Assembly (NCBI RefSeq): GCF_030272615.1
Contig: NC_081412.1
Span: forward strand, 26,814,501-26,878,500
Direction: 5' to 3'
DNA length: 64,000 nucleotides
Origin: Cryptomeria japonica
Taxonomy: Eukaryota > Streptophyta > Pinopsida > Cupressales > Cupressaceae
The position numbers and the translations under genes are program-made. The notes beneath the pieces were generated by a model. That model made no database searches. It was not told where the DNA came from and saw only the letters and a list, made by a program, of their open reading frames with translations. Of the stretch, positions 1 through 11,688 are shown one piece after another (the first letter of the stretch is position 1; each line of letters begins with the position of its first letter).

Positions 1-1014
1 GTGCAGACCACATGTAGTTCTTTTGCTTAAACCAACACTTCTCAGTACTATGTCCATATCTATTGCAGTTTTTACAAAACCCATTGAATTTTGCCTTCTG
101 ATAATTGTTAACAAACTTTGTCATACATTAATTAGATGTGTGACCATATTTATAGCAGTTGTAACAATAACCATTGGACTTAGTGACATTCGGTTGCTTA
201 CCTTTTCTGATTTGGCACATATTGGTAGTGTGACCTTGATTTCCACAGTAGTTGCAAATAAGCTTCTTTCTTTTGATTCCAGCTTGCTTTGATGATTCTC
301 CTCTCTCGGTAGTATGAATTCCCTTCTTGGTAGAGTCTTTTCCTTTGTAACCAAGTCTTGCATCTTTGTTGGGTCTTCTTGTATTCAGTTGCTAATCCAA
401 CATCTTTGATGCTTCATAACTCTTCTTCAGTGTTTCTTTGGATTTCTTCTCTGTTTCAAGTTCATTGGTCAACCTTGATACTTCAAGTTTCAATGCTTGA
501 TTCTCACCATCTTTCAGATTTGCTTCATGATGTGCATAGCCTAGTTGATCTGACAGGTTTTGTTGAATTCCAGTCATCCTTGTGATTTCATCACTCTTAT
601 TAGATACTAAGACTTCAAGATGTTGTTTCTCTCTTTCTAGATCTCTTACTTTATCCTTGATTGTCCTCAATGAATAAAGATTTTCAGTCATCTGTGTGCT
701 GAAATGTTCATGTTCTCTTTTCATTGCTTTTAGTTGATCAGCCAATGCTTTGTTCTTTTCTTTCAATACTCCAATCATTTCTTTGGTCTATTCAGATATA
801 CTGTTTTCAGATGATTTCTCAATTTGTTCCACTAACTCTTGAGAGTCCTACAAATCATCAGATAACCTTCTTCTCACTTTCAGAGATTTTTGCATTTGCC
901 TTTGCATGTCTGCAATCACTTGATTGGCATGATCCATCTCTTCTTGCAGATACACAATCCTCTGAGATTATTTATAGCCTTCCATTGATAAGATCTTTCA
1001 CTTTAGGCAATTAA
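1..1014 (-). pseudogene. Gag-like coiled-coil/zinc-knuckle ORF of an LTR element, copy 1 (partial)
   Basis: Copy 1 of the ORF that is complete at 38577-39917; its C-terminal part lies left of the window. Reading on the minus strand from an ATG at about 985, it gives a long Lys/Glu-rich coiled coil followed by CCHC knuckles. The third knuckle, CKNCNRYGHSTEKC, sits at 35-76. The second keeps its second cysteine here (CYNC), whereas copy 2 has changed it to Tyr. Besides two in-frame stops shared with copy 2 (788-790 and about 128-130), this copy has two private nonsense changes: CAA to TAA at 968-970 and GAG to TAG at 392-394. It is a dead retrotransposon gene; the link to Gag is by domain architecture only. 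Confidence 0.75.
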
Positions 1015-1025
1015 ACCCTTTTCCA

Positions 1026-1853
1026 AGATCTACCTTGCTAAAGGATTTTCCAACACTTAATCTAAATGCTGCACTTGGTTAGAGGCTTTACAATTTATAG
1101 ACTTGATTAGAGTCTTTTACCCTATTAAAGGTTTCTCTTACAACTTCAAAATATTACAATAAAATCATTACAAATATCTGCAAATTTACATCTGGAATGT
1201 TATAGCAGATTCTATGTGCTCAGAATAAGATTACCTTGCTTATAGCATACCTCAACAACCCATATAGTAACTCGTTAAACCCTTATGTTTACTCTATTCT
1301 TTGACTGTTCTCTGAAATCCTTCTCGGTGACCTCTGTGTCTCTGTAACAGTCATAACACTTAGTACTTTCACATGTCTTGCTTTGTATATTTCTATATCT
1401 TCCTTTCTGTCATGCTACATGTATATATCTGATCTTAATCCATGTTGTATAAATAGATCTCTTATGTCAGTGATCCATTCATTGCTTCAATCTTACAAAT
1501 ATATTTTATCGAATGAATAATCATGCAAAATATTTCGTTGGTTAGATGACCTCAAAATCATACACAATCTTTAAGTGCAATTTCCAATGTGATAACGGTT
1601 CTATGTGCCTCGATCTTGTAACACATTTTCATATGGATGTCCAGGTGCAATGAATCTAGTAACACGTTTCACTTGGTGTATATCAACTCTGCTGCTCGGT
1701 AGACAGCTCGGTGTATACTACACTCTAAGACTACTTTCTTCTATAACCGACTAGACTGTGCATACCGACTGAATATTTCGATAGTAGTAACCGACTAGAG
1801 TATATAGAATAACTTTGAACATAAAACTAATGCCAAATTGATAAGTAGTAACA
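1026..1853 (-). repeat. Partial LTR (5' LTR of the minus-strand element), copy 1
   Basis: It matches 39958-40806 and the LTR at 33280-34454. The outer end reads ...GTAACA at 1853, which is TGTTAC on the minus strand, and is followed by attga, as in copy 2. It lacks 21 bases present in both other LTR copies; the gap lies between two gtagaca repeats near 1700. As in copy 2, the inner part of the LTR is missing. Confidence 0.8.
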
Positions 1854-4560
1854 ATTGAAATAGAGAGGAAAGGAAGAGAGATGGAGAAAGAGATAGAAAA
1901 GATTAGAAAAGGTGAAAAAGAGAAAAGGATAGAGAGAAAATTTGCATATAACAATAATACTTTTCTATCAATACATTGATGGGATTCTCACTCATCAATA
2001 CACAATATGTGATTTTCATTTATAATACATTGATCTATAAATAAAAACATTTTTTATACCAAAGGTGTTACCTATATGAGATTGAGGAGCTCACTTTGTT
2101 CATCAACGGTCCACAGTCATCAAGAGATATAGAAAGGCAATTGTACTCTCTGTAGTCCATTATTCTCTTTGACTCCAACAACTCGTAGTCAAATTGTATT
2201 TGTCTAAAACATAAGGCATATTTGATTAGTATTGTCCATTTAATAGTCCCATGGATAGATAGTGGTCTTCTTTTAAAAAACTATAATAGAATTGCAGTGG
2301 TATAATGAGATCAATTTAAATTTCAAGGCTCATTGCTTCACTCCTCAATGCTCACTATTTCTCCACTAAATCTGAAATCAAATTTTTATTCCATAATAAT
2401 GGCAATCTCTCCGCCTTTTCTTTTTAATTTATTTTTTGTAAATGATTTCTCTTCTTCTTTTTCTTAATAATCTTTTTTCCTAGATGCTATGAAAAAACCT
2501 TACACTTGCATAAATATCTCATTCATTGTATTTCACAATCAAGTGATATTCATATACAAGTTTAAATTGATCTTCCATGCAAAAACTAGGGGAAGTGTAT
2601 TAATAGTAGTTACAGCTAGCTTCGTTCACCCACAGATCCTAAACGATACAATAGATTTTGATCATTTTTTTGGTTTTTTTTGTATGCGACCTAACTGCTT
2701 ATAGCTATTGTTCTAGCTTCTAAATAGTAGTGATGCACATTTTAGGATCTATTATGTGTGCAAAGGTCAAAATTTGGTCATTTCAAAGTGCCACCAAATA
2801 CATAATAAAAGATGCCCCAACAATTGTCCACTACAACCACCTTAAAAATGATCAATACTTATGCACAATTAGCCCAGTAGTTTTGTGCTATGGGTACCAA
2901 GAGTTGAACAACTCCTCCAATTAAAGTCCAAAAATTCTAACTACTAGGGATAACGTGGGTGGCTATTGGTACATGTGAAATTTATTAATGGACTTTTAGT
3001 TATCATTTTTTTAGCCTCTAAAAAGTTAGTAATTAGGGTGTTGGGTGAGCAAGGAGTCAATGGTAACTTTTTACTCAAGCAAAATCACTATTTTTCATTA
3101 ACACCAAAACGACAACTTAGAAGATTTTGACAAACAATGTAGACTCCTTGTTTAATAGACCATATCTCAAGGAGATTCTCTATCCATCCATCCCTCCCCC
3201 TGTTTCTCTCCCTCTTCCTAAACCTCTATATCTATATCTCTTTGTCTTTCCATATCTATTTCTTCATATCTCTCTATCCTTATATCTCTCCCTCTCTTTG
3301 CCTTTTTATATCGCTAAACCAATTAAATTCTTGTAAAGTACAAATATATCTAAATAATAGACCAAATTTTACCCTAATTCACATTCTATACCTCGTTGAC
3401 ATACCCATTACACATCGAAGTGCAATTGTTATTCAATACAATTCCTATGTTACAATAACATTTCATATTTACCACCCGCTGAACTATCTTTCTTTTTATA
3501 ATGAAAAGGTTAAATCTTGAGAGCATATTGTTGGTCACAAGATTGGATGATGGTGACATATTTAAAGTGAATTGAATAAAATCTATAATTAAAACCACGC
3601 TTATCTTTCTTAAATTTTGACAATCCCAAAGATGATGATGCCACATAACATTTCCACTTGGCTTTGATAGGGATGTAACGTGAAAATCCATGATTTGCTT
3701 TTTATGGGAACAAATTCAATATTAATAAAAATTACATGTTTGGGTTGTAAGGATTCATCATTCTCTCTCTCTTCAAATGTGTCATCGCCATTACAAACTG
3801 AATTTTTTGCAGTAAACTGTTTCATGTGTATTTATGGATTGATGTAAAAAGAATTCAGGCATCTGACATGGACAGTCTATTCAAAATTCGCTAGATTTAG
3901 TAAGGAATTTGAACAAAAACGCTTACTTTTCTGTTTTAGGACTAGTGTTTTTTGCTTTATCCAGAAGACAGAGATTTTCGAGATCGAGAAAATTTGTCGG
4001 CAATACAAATTAGAGAATTTAATCTTTTTTGGGGAGGGAGAACATCCCGGTTGTCTAGAAACGTAAGTCATCGTCAAACTGCCGTGTCTTACTAAACATT
4101 TTACGTATTTTTGGCTCCAGCAAAGACCCAGACTTATGTGTAAGCACGACGTTGTGCTTTCATACCTGAAACAGAAATTTACACTTGTGTTTCTCTTGAC
4201 TGGAGGCCAAGGAAAGCTTACTCTTTGTAGGGAAGTTGTGAAAGTTTCAAAACAAACGAGGTGTTTCAGAGAAATTAAGATGGTCAAAGAAAGCCGCAGC
4301 AGGCTCGAACCAATTTATTAGACTAAACAAGATATTCAAATTTATTACATCATTCGTCTCGTACCCTAAAACTAATGCTTCAAACGTCATTATCCACGGT
4401 CTTATTTGAATAGCTGTCATGTTTTTTTCTAGATTTCTTAAATTTGATGGGAAAGAGAATTTTTATGTTCAAATTTCTTCAGTCAAAGATTGAAAGATAG
4501 CCACACCTTTCAATAAATGATGAGAGTTTTGTTGTTTATCAAGTGTTAATACACATTCTA
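1854..4560. other. Flank between LTR and Helitron, copy 1; no confident gene apart from the kinase fragment
   Basis: A mixed, AT-rich stretch. Near 3180-3310 there is a CT-rich run rich in ATCTCT. Bases 2827-3533 are absent from copy 2. Short open frames at 3610-3825 and 3877-4287 (minus) are conserved between copies at the DNA level only and match no family I recognise. Confidence 0.5.
2152..2203 (-). pseudogene. PIP5K-like exon fragment, copy 1 (truncated)
   Basis: This is the truncated counterpart of the exon-like piece at 41521-41749. On the minus strand it follows an acceptor-like TTTTAG and reads QIQFDYELLESKRIMDY before it runs into unrelated DNA at the 593-base gap. The segment resembles the phosphatidylinositol-4-phosphate 5-kinase block that typically reads QIDRDCEFLE..RIMDYSLL. 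Only this small part remains. Confidence 0.5.
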
Positions 4561-4562
4561 GA

Positions 4563-4589
4563 CTAGCAATTGCAGGGAAGTGCCTGCAA
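4563..4589 (-). other. Helitron 3' terminus: hairpin plus CTAG, copy 1
   Basis: On the minus strand TTGCAGG-CACTTC-CCTGCAA forms a perfect 7-bp stem (4570-4589), followed by TTG and CTAG (4563-4566), then T. A GC-rich hairpin just before CTRR, with a T in the 3' flank, is the Helitron signature. A second CTAG at 4558-4561 is 12 nt from the stem and is an alternative end, but it is followed by A. Copy 2 conserves the stem exactly. Confidence 0.65.
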
Positions 4590-5412
4590 CAGGGGGTCGA
4601 TAGGTCTGATTGTTAAGGTAATATGTTAGTAGATGTGATATAGTTGTGATATTGAGAAGTATATTGTATTGTATAACTAAATAACAAAATTTAATTAAAG
4701 TAAAAGAGTTAATTGTACAGTAAGACATTTTCTGTGTACATAACCCAACCAATGGTTGTTCCCAAAGTTGAATATTTTCCACCCACCATCCCCCATGCTA
4801 GTGTATGCAGCATGATGTACTTGAAGAAAATATCATGAATATTGTTTTACAATTTTTTTTGTAAGCTATATTATTCCCAACCAATTGTTTTTGTTGAACC
4901 CAAAGTATTGTTGTTATCCACCCTCCATCCCTCATGCTGGTAAGAGCAGCATGTTATATAGTCTTTTGTTGAATTGCATGTGATGTATATGTTGAAAGAC
5001 CTGCACCATTGTTTCATTTGTATAAGTTAGATTTGGGCAACATGTAAGTTTGGTGAAGTTAAATACTTTGAAAAGCTTGAAAATTTGAAAGTTAGTATTT
5101 TTCAGTAATATAATACCTTATGGACATGTAATTGCAGAATTGGAATCTCCTGTATGATTCATGTCAGTATTTGTTTGTTGTGAAAGAGGTTTTCTGCAGA
5201 TAAGTCAATGAAAATAATAATCAAATTTGGTTTAAGAAGTGAAAGCAAGTTAATTTTGCAATTGGTTATGATATAGTTATCTACCTAAGACTATTTTGTA
5301 ATCTGAAAACATTTACCTGTTGTTCTTTATGGAAAGTTGATTTGTTCAGTGAAGAGAACTTGAAAGTGTGAAGGGTTGTTAAACAGAGAAGGTAGTTAAT
5401 GTTGAATTATTA

Positions 5413-6190
5413 CCCTGCAAGCACACTGGAGGAGAAAATAAGCATATAAAAAAAATGCATTACAAAACAAAAATAATTTTAAATTAAACGAAAGCTATTT
5501 CCAAAAAAATGCATTACAAAACAAGACAGAATATACATATAACTAGAATTTACCTTGCAAATGCTAAACATTAACAGCTTGAAACTGAAATAGCACCATC
5601 GAATCTCAAACTCACAAAGAAGCCCAGTTAAACAGTCACAACGAGAACAAAACCTAAGCAGAAAGTAGCCATGCCCACAAATAGTTAAACAACATAAACA
5701 AAGCCACAACCCTGCAAGCATATAAAAAATGCATTAAAAAACAAAAATAATTTTAAATACAACGAAAGCTATTTCCAAAAAAATGCATTACAAAACAAGA
5801 CAGAATATACATATAACCAGAATTTACCTTGCAAATGCTAACCATTAACGGCTTGAAACTGACAGATCACCGTCGAATCTCAAACTCACAAAGAAGCCCA
5901 GTTAAACAGTCACAACAAGAACAAAACCTAAGCAGAAAGTAGCCATGCCCACAAACAGTTAGACAACATAAACAAAGCCACAACCCTGCAAGCATATAAA
6001 AAATGCATTACAAAACAAAACTAAATTTAAATAAAACGAAAGCTATTTGCAGAAAAATGCATTACAAAATGAGAAAGAATATACATATAACCAGAATTTA
6101 CCTTGCAAATTGAAATCATCCATGGCTTGACACTGACAAAGTACAGTAAAAAATTCCTTGCAAACTAGAAGTAGCCACCTCCACAAATAG
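5413..6190 (-). repeat. Tandem 274-bp exon-like modules in the Helitron 3' tail, copy 1
   Basis: Three head-to-tail modules. On the minus strand each has an acceptor-like TTGCAG, an exon-like stretch of 158 bases (5554-5711 and 5828-5985), then a donor-like GCAAG|GTAAATTC and an AT-rich spacer. Donor-side boundaries at 5554, 5828 and 6102 are exactly 274 bases apart. Copy 2 has only two modules, so the number changed after the duplication. The exon-like part has no long open frame. The same module recurs, inverted and direct, at 15168-18680. Confidence 0.8.
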
Positions 6191-6387
6191 TTAAACAACA
6201 GATTGAAGAATATTACATACCTTCAAATTAATGAGCTGCGTGTATTGGATGTTGTTGTTTTTGACCTTGTAGAGTGAAAGTGTATTGGAAGCTGTGATAA
6301 ACAAAGAATGTATGTGAAATAATTGTTGGGCAAATAGGAGGGGAAAAAAATGTTGAAAGTTAGAAAATAGTTGATTCATTGAAAAGA

Positions 6388-6745
6388 GAAGATATACAAT
6401 ACATGAAAACATAATGAAGATGTGATTTGTATACCTGACTGTGCTCGTTCTGTAGGTATGTTTGTTTTTGTGCTGTGCAAAAGCTATAGCAAGTGGGTTT
6501 CCTCTGCTTTTTGTAGTGTGTAAAAGGGTTGTTCAGTTCCACAGAGATCAGTTGTGTTGTTGATCCTGAAAAGTTGAAATATTGTTTTGTGGTGATACAT
6601 TGAATAGAAGATGCACAATACATGAAAACGTAATGAACATGTGATTTGTATACCTGATGTTGTTTATTTTGTAGGTATGTTTTTTCAGTGTTGTGCGATA
6701 GCTGTAGCAAGCGGGCTTCCTCTGTCTTTCGTAGTACTGTTCATG
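6388..6745 (-). repeat. Tandem pair of about 213-bp repeats after the helicase stop, copy 1
   Basis: Two similar units, 6388-6540 and 6600-6745, are about 213 bases apart and share ATACATGAAAACRTAATGA and the following block through to the helicase stop. On the minus strand each contains a donor-like CAG|GTATAC. They lie just downstream of the helicase reading frame and repeat its last few dozen bases plus the 3' sequence. Confidence 0.6.
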
Positions 6746-7421
6746 CTGCACCTTTCAATTGAGAGTACCTTTTGTAGGTGAAGGCTGGTTGTATACGTAG
6801 GTGTTCAATTGCTTTTACTCTTGGCAGTCCTGTGAATGTTAGGCCTTGTTTCTCTATTTTGCCGATGTCAACTATGGCAAACTCTAATGTTAGTCCCTGT
6901 GATTTGTGAATAGTAATTCCCCAAGTCATTGCTAGTGGAATTTGTGTCCGGTTTCCTCTAGTGATTGGTGGAATTGGGACATGTTTTGCATTTTGTGGAT
7001 CCCATGAAGGCCCAATATAATGTTCGAAAAGAACAACAACATATTTTGGCAACTTAGGTGATTTGGAAGCTGCATTGTAGACAATTTGTTTGATTTGACC
7101 CAAAGCACCATTTACAAGGCCAACTTCTATCCATATGTTTGCAATAAGCATAATTTCTTGATCTATAGAAAGAAGAATTTCAAATGCTAGTTGTTCTTCT
7201 TAGTCTGCCTGCTTATCTGTTTGATGTGCAATGATCGTTGTTGCATGTGCAATCGGTGAGTGCAATTGTGTTAACATTTTTATGTTGTGTGCACTTGAAG
7301 CTGCATTTGTTTCAAGCAAATGCTTCTGTTCGCTGAAGTAATTATTCTCATCATGTCTCAAAGAATAGGTAGACCTTGACTGGAGGGATTTCTAGTCTGT
7401 TTGCAATGGTGTTGAGTTGCG
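6741..7421 (-). pseudogene. Helitron helicase C-terminal fragment (PIF1-like), copy 1
   Basis: The fragment carries the end of a PIF1-type superfamily 1B helicase, which would unwind DNA during rolling-circle transposition. It begins at the edge of the 438-bp repeat with a TDWKSL-like stretch, passes LTQLHSPIA and VGLVNGALGQI, then the late helicase motif WGITIHKSQGLTL, and ends RYSQLKGAA-stop. The family's N-terminal ATPase part (Walker A GKT, Walker B and following motifs, several hundred residues) is absent. Copy 1 also has a private CAA to TAA stop at 7200-7202, where copy 2 reads ADQEEQ. It cannot hydrolyse ATP as it stands. Confidence 0.85.
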
Positions 7422-7859
7422 AATAGATATCTAATATTTTAAAGAGAGCACAGGGATGTCAGAATTTTCATGATTGAAGGTAGTTAACTTTGAACTATGT
7501 ATCAAGAATGTATGAGAATTGAAAATTGCTGCATCTATGATAATGTGATTTTAGAGGATTTGTTTTGTATGTAAAGTAGTTTTGTTGTGTTTATTTGTAT
7601 GTCTAGTGATCTGTTGTGTTGTTTTGTTGCTCTCGTTCAGTCAACTTATATGTACACATATTTATATACTTGTAAATGACTTTACTTGAAATGTATAGGT
7701 TCTGGAAATTCATAAATTAACTTTTTAGTGTTGTTCTACATACACTTGTTGCTGTTAGCAATTTGGTTTTTCAAAAGTACCATTGTAATATAGGTATGCA
7801 TAGATATAGTTATTTTCGATACATATACATGTATTTATATATGTACATATGTATATATA
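7422..7859 (-). repeat. 438-bp direct repeat, unit a, copy 1
   Basis: It begins ATAGATATCTAATATTTTAAAG and ends in an ATGTATATATA-rich tail. It is repeated at 10730 onward in the same orientation. Read on the minus strand it sits directly upstream of the helicase fragment, as unit b sits directly upstream of the Rep relic. It interrupts what should be one continuous Rep-helicase gene. Confidence 0.85.
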
Positions 7860-7869
7860 CATATGAATC

Positions 7870-10690
7870 AAATATTTGAAGATCAAAATCACGTTCGCCA
7901 AGCATTTGAAGAGAAACAACATCAAAGTTGTTTGATGCTCCCATCTGTGACAAGAATTCCCATTCGTACAAAACTTCATGAGTTGATTGACGTATATCTT
8001 CTGGTTGTAGCTCTTCACCATTTTTAATGGTAATGTGTTCTTCAAAACCATTTACATGCCACCAGATGTAAGTTGTGCTTTGAAGATCTTTCAAATTTAT
8101 AATAATTTCTGTAGTTGAGTTCCCTATATGTAGAGGAATGATTTGAAATGGTTTGTAAAGAAGCAATTCACTCCAACAAAAACTGTCAAAACTGTTGTCC
8201 TCTTCTAAAGGTAAAGATTTGTGTTGTGGGTAGACATTTACAATTGCAGGTACCTTTCTTTTCATCCATTTACATGATTTACGCTGGTTAGAGTATGTAT
8301 ATAGCTGGGTTGAATGAAGCAGAGTTAGGTTTGCTAATTCTAATGGTCGTTTCATGTAGTTTGAGATGTAGGATATTGAGGTTTGAGATTCTTCATTATA
8401 TATAGCTATGCATTGAAATATTTTTTGACCAACATTGAGTGTTACAAATTGGCATGTGCAAGATATCAATGGGAGTTTAAGCAGCATGTGACAAGTTTCT
8501 TGTGCGCTAATGTCCCTATCAGCAATAATTCCCATGAGGAGCCTTTGGTATGCTAAGAGAATTGTATCATTTGAATTTGTTGATTCAACTATACGTTTCA
8601 AGATATCAATATAACTTTCTGACTTTTGTTCAGTTTTGGATGCGTACTTTGAGATATATTGTAGAACTATTTTTTTCGAGTAGACAGGCTGACAGTCAAC
8701 ATTAGCCGTCCATATGGCGAGCATTGTTGGGTTGTGTACATTTAGGCTATCGTCATTCCTTGCTGGTTTGTATGATGGGTTATTGTTGTGGTCTAACATC
8801 AATGAGGATTTGGGTTGTTCAGCCCAAGCAGCTTTGTAGCGGCATTGAAGGGTTGAGTTTTTTTTTCCTCAAGCAGGTATACTCTGAACACTTTGTATGT
8901 TGTTGAACAACATTCAGTAACTCAGTATAATTAGTGCAAGGATCCGACTTGGATATGATTTCTGTATCTGCAAGACATGGATCTCAAATTGCAGGCATAT
9001 ATTGCATGTTCAAGCGAGCATCTTCATGATGTGGGTTCCATGCTATGGTGTAGATCCTCGGTGTTGCCATTCATATCTGTGCCAATGGTCAATGCTTTTT
9101 AGTTCTTTGACAATCACTACATCATGAAAGATTTGAAATCTTAAGTGTAAGTGTAAAGCTGTAATGTGGGGATTACTGACTAAATTTTCAGTAAATTGTC
9201 TTCTAGTGTTGGGAATATCAAGTGACTTTGCTTTTTGCAATAACCTATGCAAGTCTGGCCATTTTGTATCAACTGAACTTAAGGTGAAGAATAGTTTAGG
9301 TGCACCTAACTATTCTATCATTGATGTAAGGTCACGTCGGGAGTTGCTCCAAAATGCTCGTGTACCACGCAATGAGGCTGCATATCGCATGATATGATTT
9401 GGTAATTCACTTGACAGTGTCTTTTGTAAGTGTTCCTTTAGACCATGAAGATTGTGTGGAAGACTATCTTGTAGATTAGTCTTAATGAAGACAGCAGTTG
9501 ATTGCTGGGATCGATGTCTCATCATAAGAGTGTAGATATAATATCTAAAGCGAACATGTTGCCCAAATCTTTGATCAGATTATTTGATCAGGTGCAAAGC
9601 ATATTCATGTAAATATAATTGCCTTGTTCTTTGTTGTAGTGGTAAAGCTATTCTAGAAGGGAATAGTGTTGGGAATGCCATGGAAAGGAGGCCCTCGGTA
9701 TTGTACTCATTGATAGGTGATGAGCTAATTTGTGGCCAAGGAACAACATTGTTGTTGCTATTATCTAGATGGAGGATGTTTTTTATTGCATCAAGTTCTA
9801 GTATTGATGATGGCAGTTGTGGGATAAATGAGGAACTATTCTCCCCGATTTGTTCTTCACTGTTAATATTCTCCAGACTGGAAGTATCTTGAACAACATC
9901 TTCTTCCAAGGAATGGACTAAATGCAGTAGCTCTGTAATGTCAGTAGTTTGCTCTGGCAATAGATGCACTACATCTGGATTAATGACTACATCCTTGTAG
10001 TATTGATCATGTTTCATTTTGTAGGCCAATGCATTTAGGACGTGAAATCTATTCACGTAACAGTCATAAGTTAATCCTTGCAAATTGGTTCTATGGACAA
10101 TTAGAATTTCTAATTGCTTAATATGGCAAGGTAATGTTATTGCAAATTCAGAAATATCTTATGGGAAGTTTATTGTATGGCCAGAATATTTGTATTTCCC
10201 TCCGCTGGCATGTGTTAGTTGTAAAACAGGAGCAATTCTTGATATGAGCATTTCTTCTACTTGAGAGAGACACTTTAAAATAGAAGGTTGCTCACCTGGG
10301 TCCATATTTTTTGATAATGAGAAGCGGTGCACGCCTTTTTCACCATAACATCTCATGCACATAAGTACATGATTGACTTTTTTAATAGTCATGCCCACAT
10401 ACATTTCTTTGCAAACAGAACATGGGCCTATGACCTCCAACATATCAATTTTTTTGCGAAAATTAGACAACATATTTTGAAATGAAGCAGTCTTGACAGC
10501 AAGTTCAGGAGCAGTAGAAGATGTTTGATTGAGATTAATTTGCTCAAGATCATTCTTTTCTGTTTCTAATAACTTTCTTGATTTATCGCAAGGTCTTTGT
10601 AGTGCATGACGTCTCAGTTGTCATTTCTTGGAGATATGGGCTCTATTCTTTGCATAGTAATTTTTATTGGTCTAGCTTCTCTTAAATTTG
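7870..10690 (-). pseudogene. Helitron Rep (HUH nuclease) relic, copy 1
   Basis: Relic of the Helitron replication initiator that nicks and joins DNA ends. In minus-strand order: a basic start (QLRRHALQR near 10610); a DUF6570-type Cys domain (GPCSVCKEMY..CMRCYGEK, SKNMDPGEQP, QVEEMLISRIAP, 10473-10159); the Helitron-like N region (VNRFHVLNAL, GLLSMAFPTLFP, 10083-9580); the Rep core (RHRSQQSTAVFIKTNL, HRYEWQHRGS); and the two-tyrosine block VLQYISKYASK. Lesions shared with copy 2: TGA before QLRRHA, TAA at 10159-10161, TAA at 9580-9582, TGA after YMPAI (about 8977), and a frameshift at an A9 run near 8863. Private lesion: a 103-base deletion at about 9048 that removes the HUH motif. Confidence 0.88.
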
Positions 10691-10729
10691 ATTGCATCAA
10701 TTTCTTGAGGGCAAGGCTGGATAGATATC

Positions 10730-11118
10730 TAATATTTTAAAGAGAGCACAGGGATGTGAGAATTTTTGTGATTGAAGGTAGTTAACATTGAACAATGTAT
10801 CAAGAATGTATGAGAATTGAAAATTGTTGCATCTATGGTAATGTGATTTTAGAGGATTTGTTCTGTATGTAAAGTAGTTTTGTTGTGTTTATTTGTATGT
10901 CTAGTGATCTATTGTGTTGTTTTGTTGCTCTCGTTCAGTCAACTTATATGTACACATATTTATATACTTGTAAATGACTTTACTTGAAATGTATGGGTTC
11001 TGGAAAGTCATAAATTGACTTTGTAGTGTTGTTCTGCATACACTTGTTGCTATTAGCAACTTGGTTTTTCAAAAGTACCACTGTAATATAGGTATGCCTA
11101 GATATAGTTATTTTTGAA
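10730..11118 (-). repeat. 438-bp direct repeat, unit b, copy 1 (shortened)
   Basis: The same sequence as 7422-7859, directly upstream of the Rep relic in transcription sense. In copy 1 its far end is cut by a deletion joining GTTATTT to TTGAAAGCATC. The deletion also removes the (AT)n run that follows it in copy 2, about 145 bases in all. Confidence 0.8.
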
Positions 11119-11688
11119 AGCATCATTGTAATATAGGTATGCACAAATATAGTAATATCTGATATATACAGATGTATGTATACTTATACACATGTATATA
11201 TACATATCATTTAAAAATTGAAAGTTTTGTAATTGAACATATGCACATATATAACTACATATGTGTATATCAAAAAAGACTATAACTATGAATACTTATA
11301 TATAGTTATGTATATATATAAGTATAGTTGTATATCTGCAGAATTAAGTATGAATAATTTTGGTGTTGTATAGTTATATAAATAGATATCAGACAAGGAA
11401 AAAAATGATATACATGCATATATGTATAAATTTTCTAGAATCAACATAGAGTTTAGCACATTTAAAAGTAATGAGTATGAGTGGAAATAACTTATGTCAG
11501 GAGGGAAAACTTTCAAAGAGATAAGAGGTAGATGTAAGAAATGTACATATAGATATTTATAGAAACAGCCTTGTGTTCATAAAACGTAATTGTTTGTTTA
11601 TGTAAAACTATTAAATATGTAAGTTACCTAATAGTATAATTGTATTGTAAACTGAAAGTTTAATAATCAGAAAAGATGCATTATAATT
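11119..11688. other. AT-rich spacer between Rep and RPA1 relics, copy 1
   Basis: Rich in ACATAT/GTATAT words (11150-11340), with no coding sequence seen. It probably holds the 3' end of the RPA1 transcript and upstream sequence of the Rep gene. Confidence 0.5.

Noticed and set aside
3877-4287. 136-codon open frame on the minus strand, present in both copies
   Set aside because: Conservation is only what recent duplication would give. There is no recognisable domain and an overlapping frame on the other strand is equally open.
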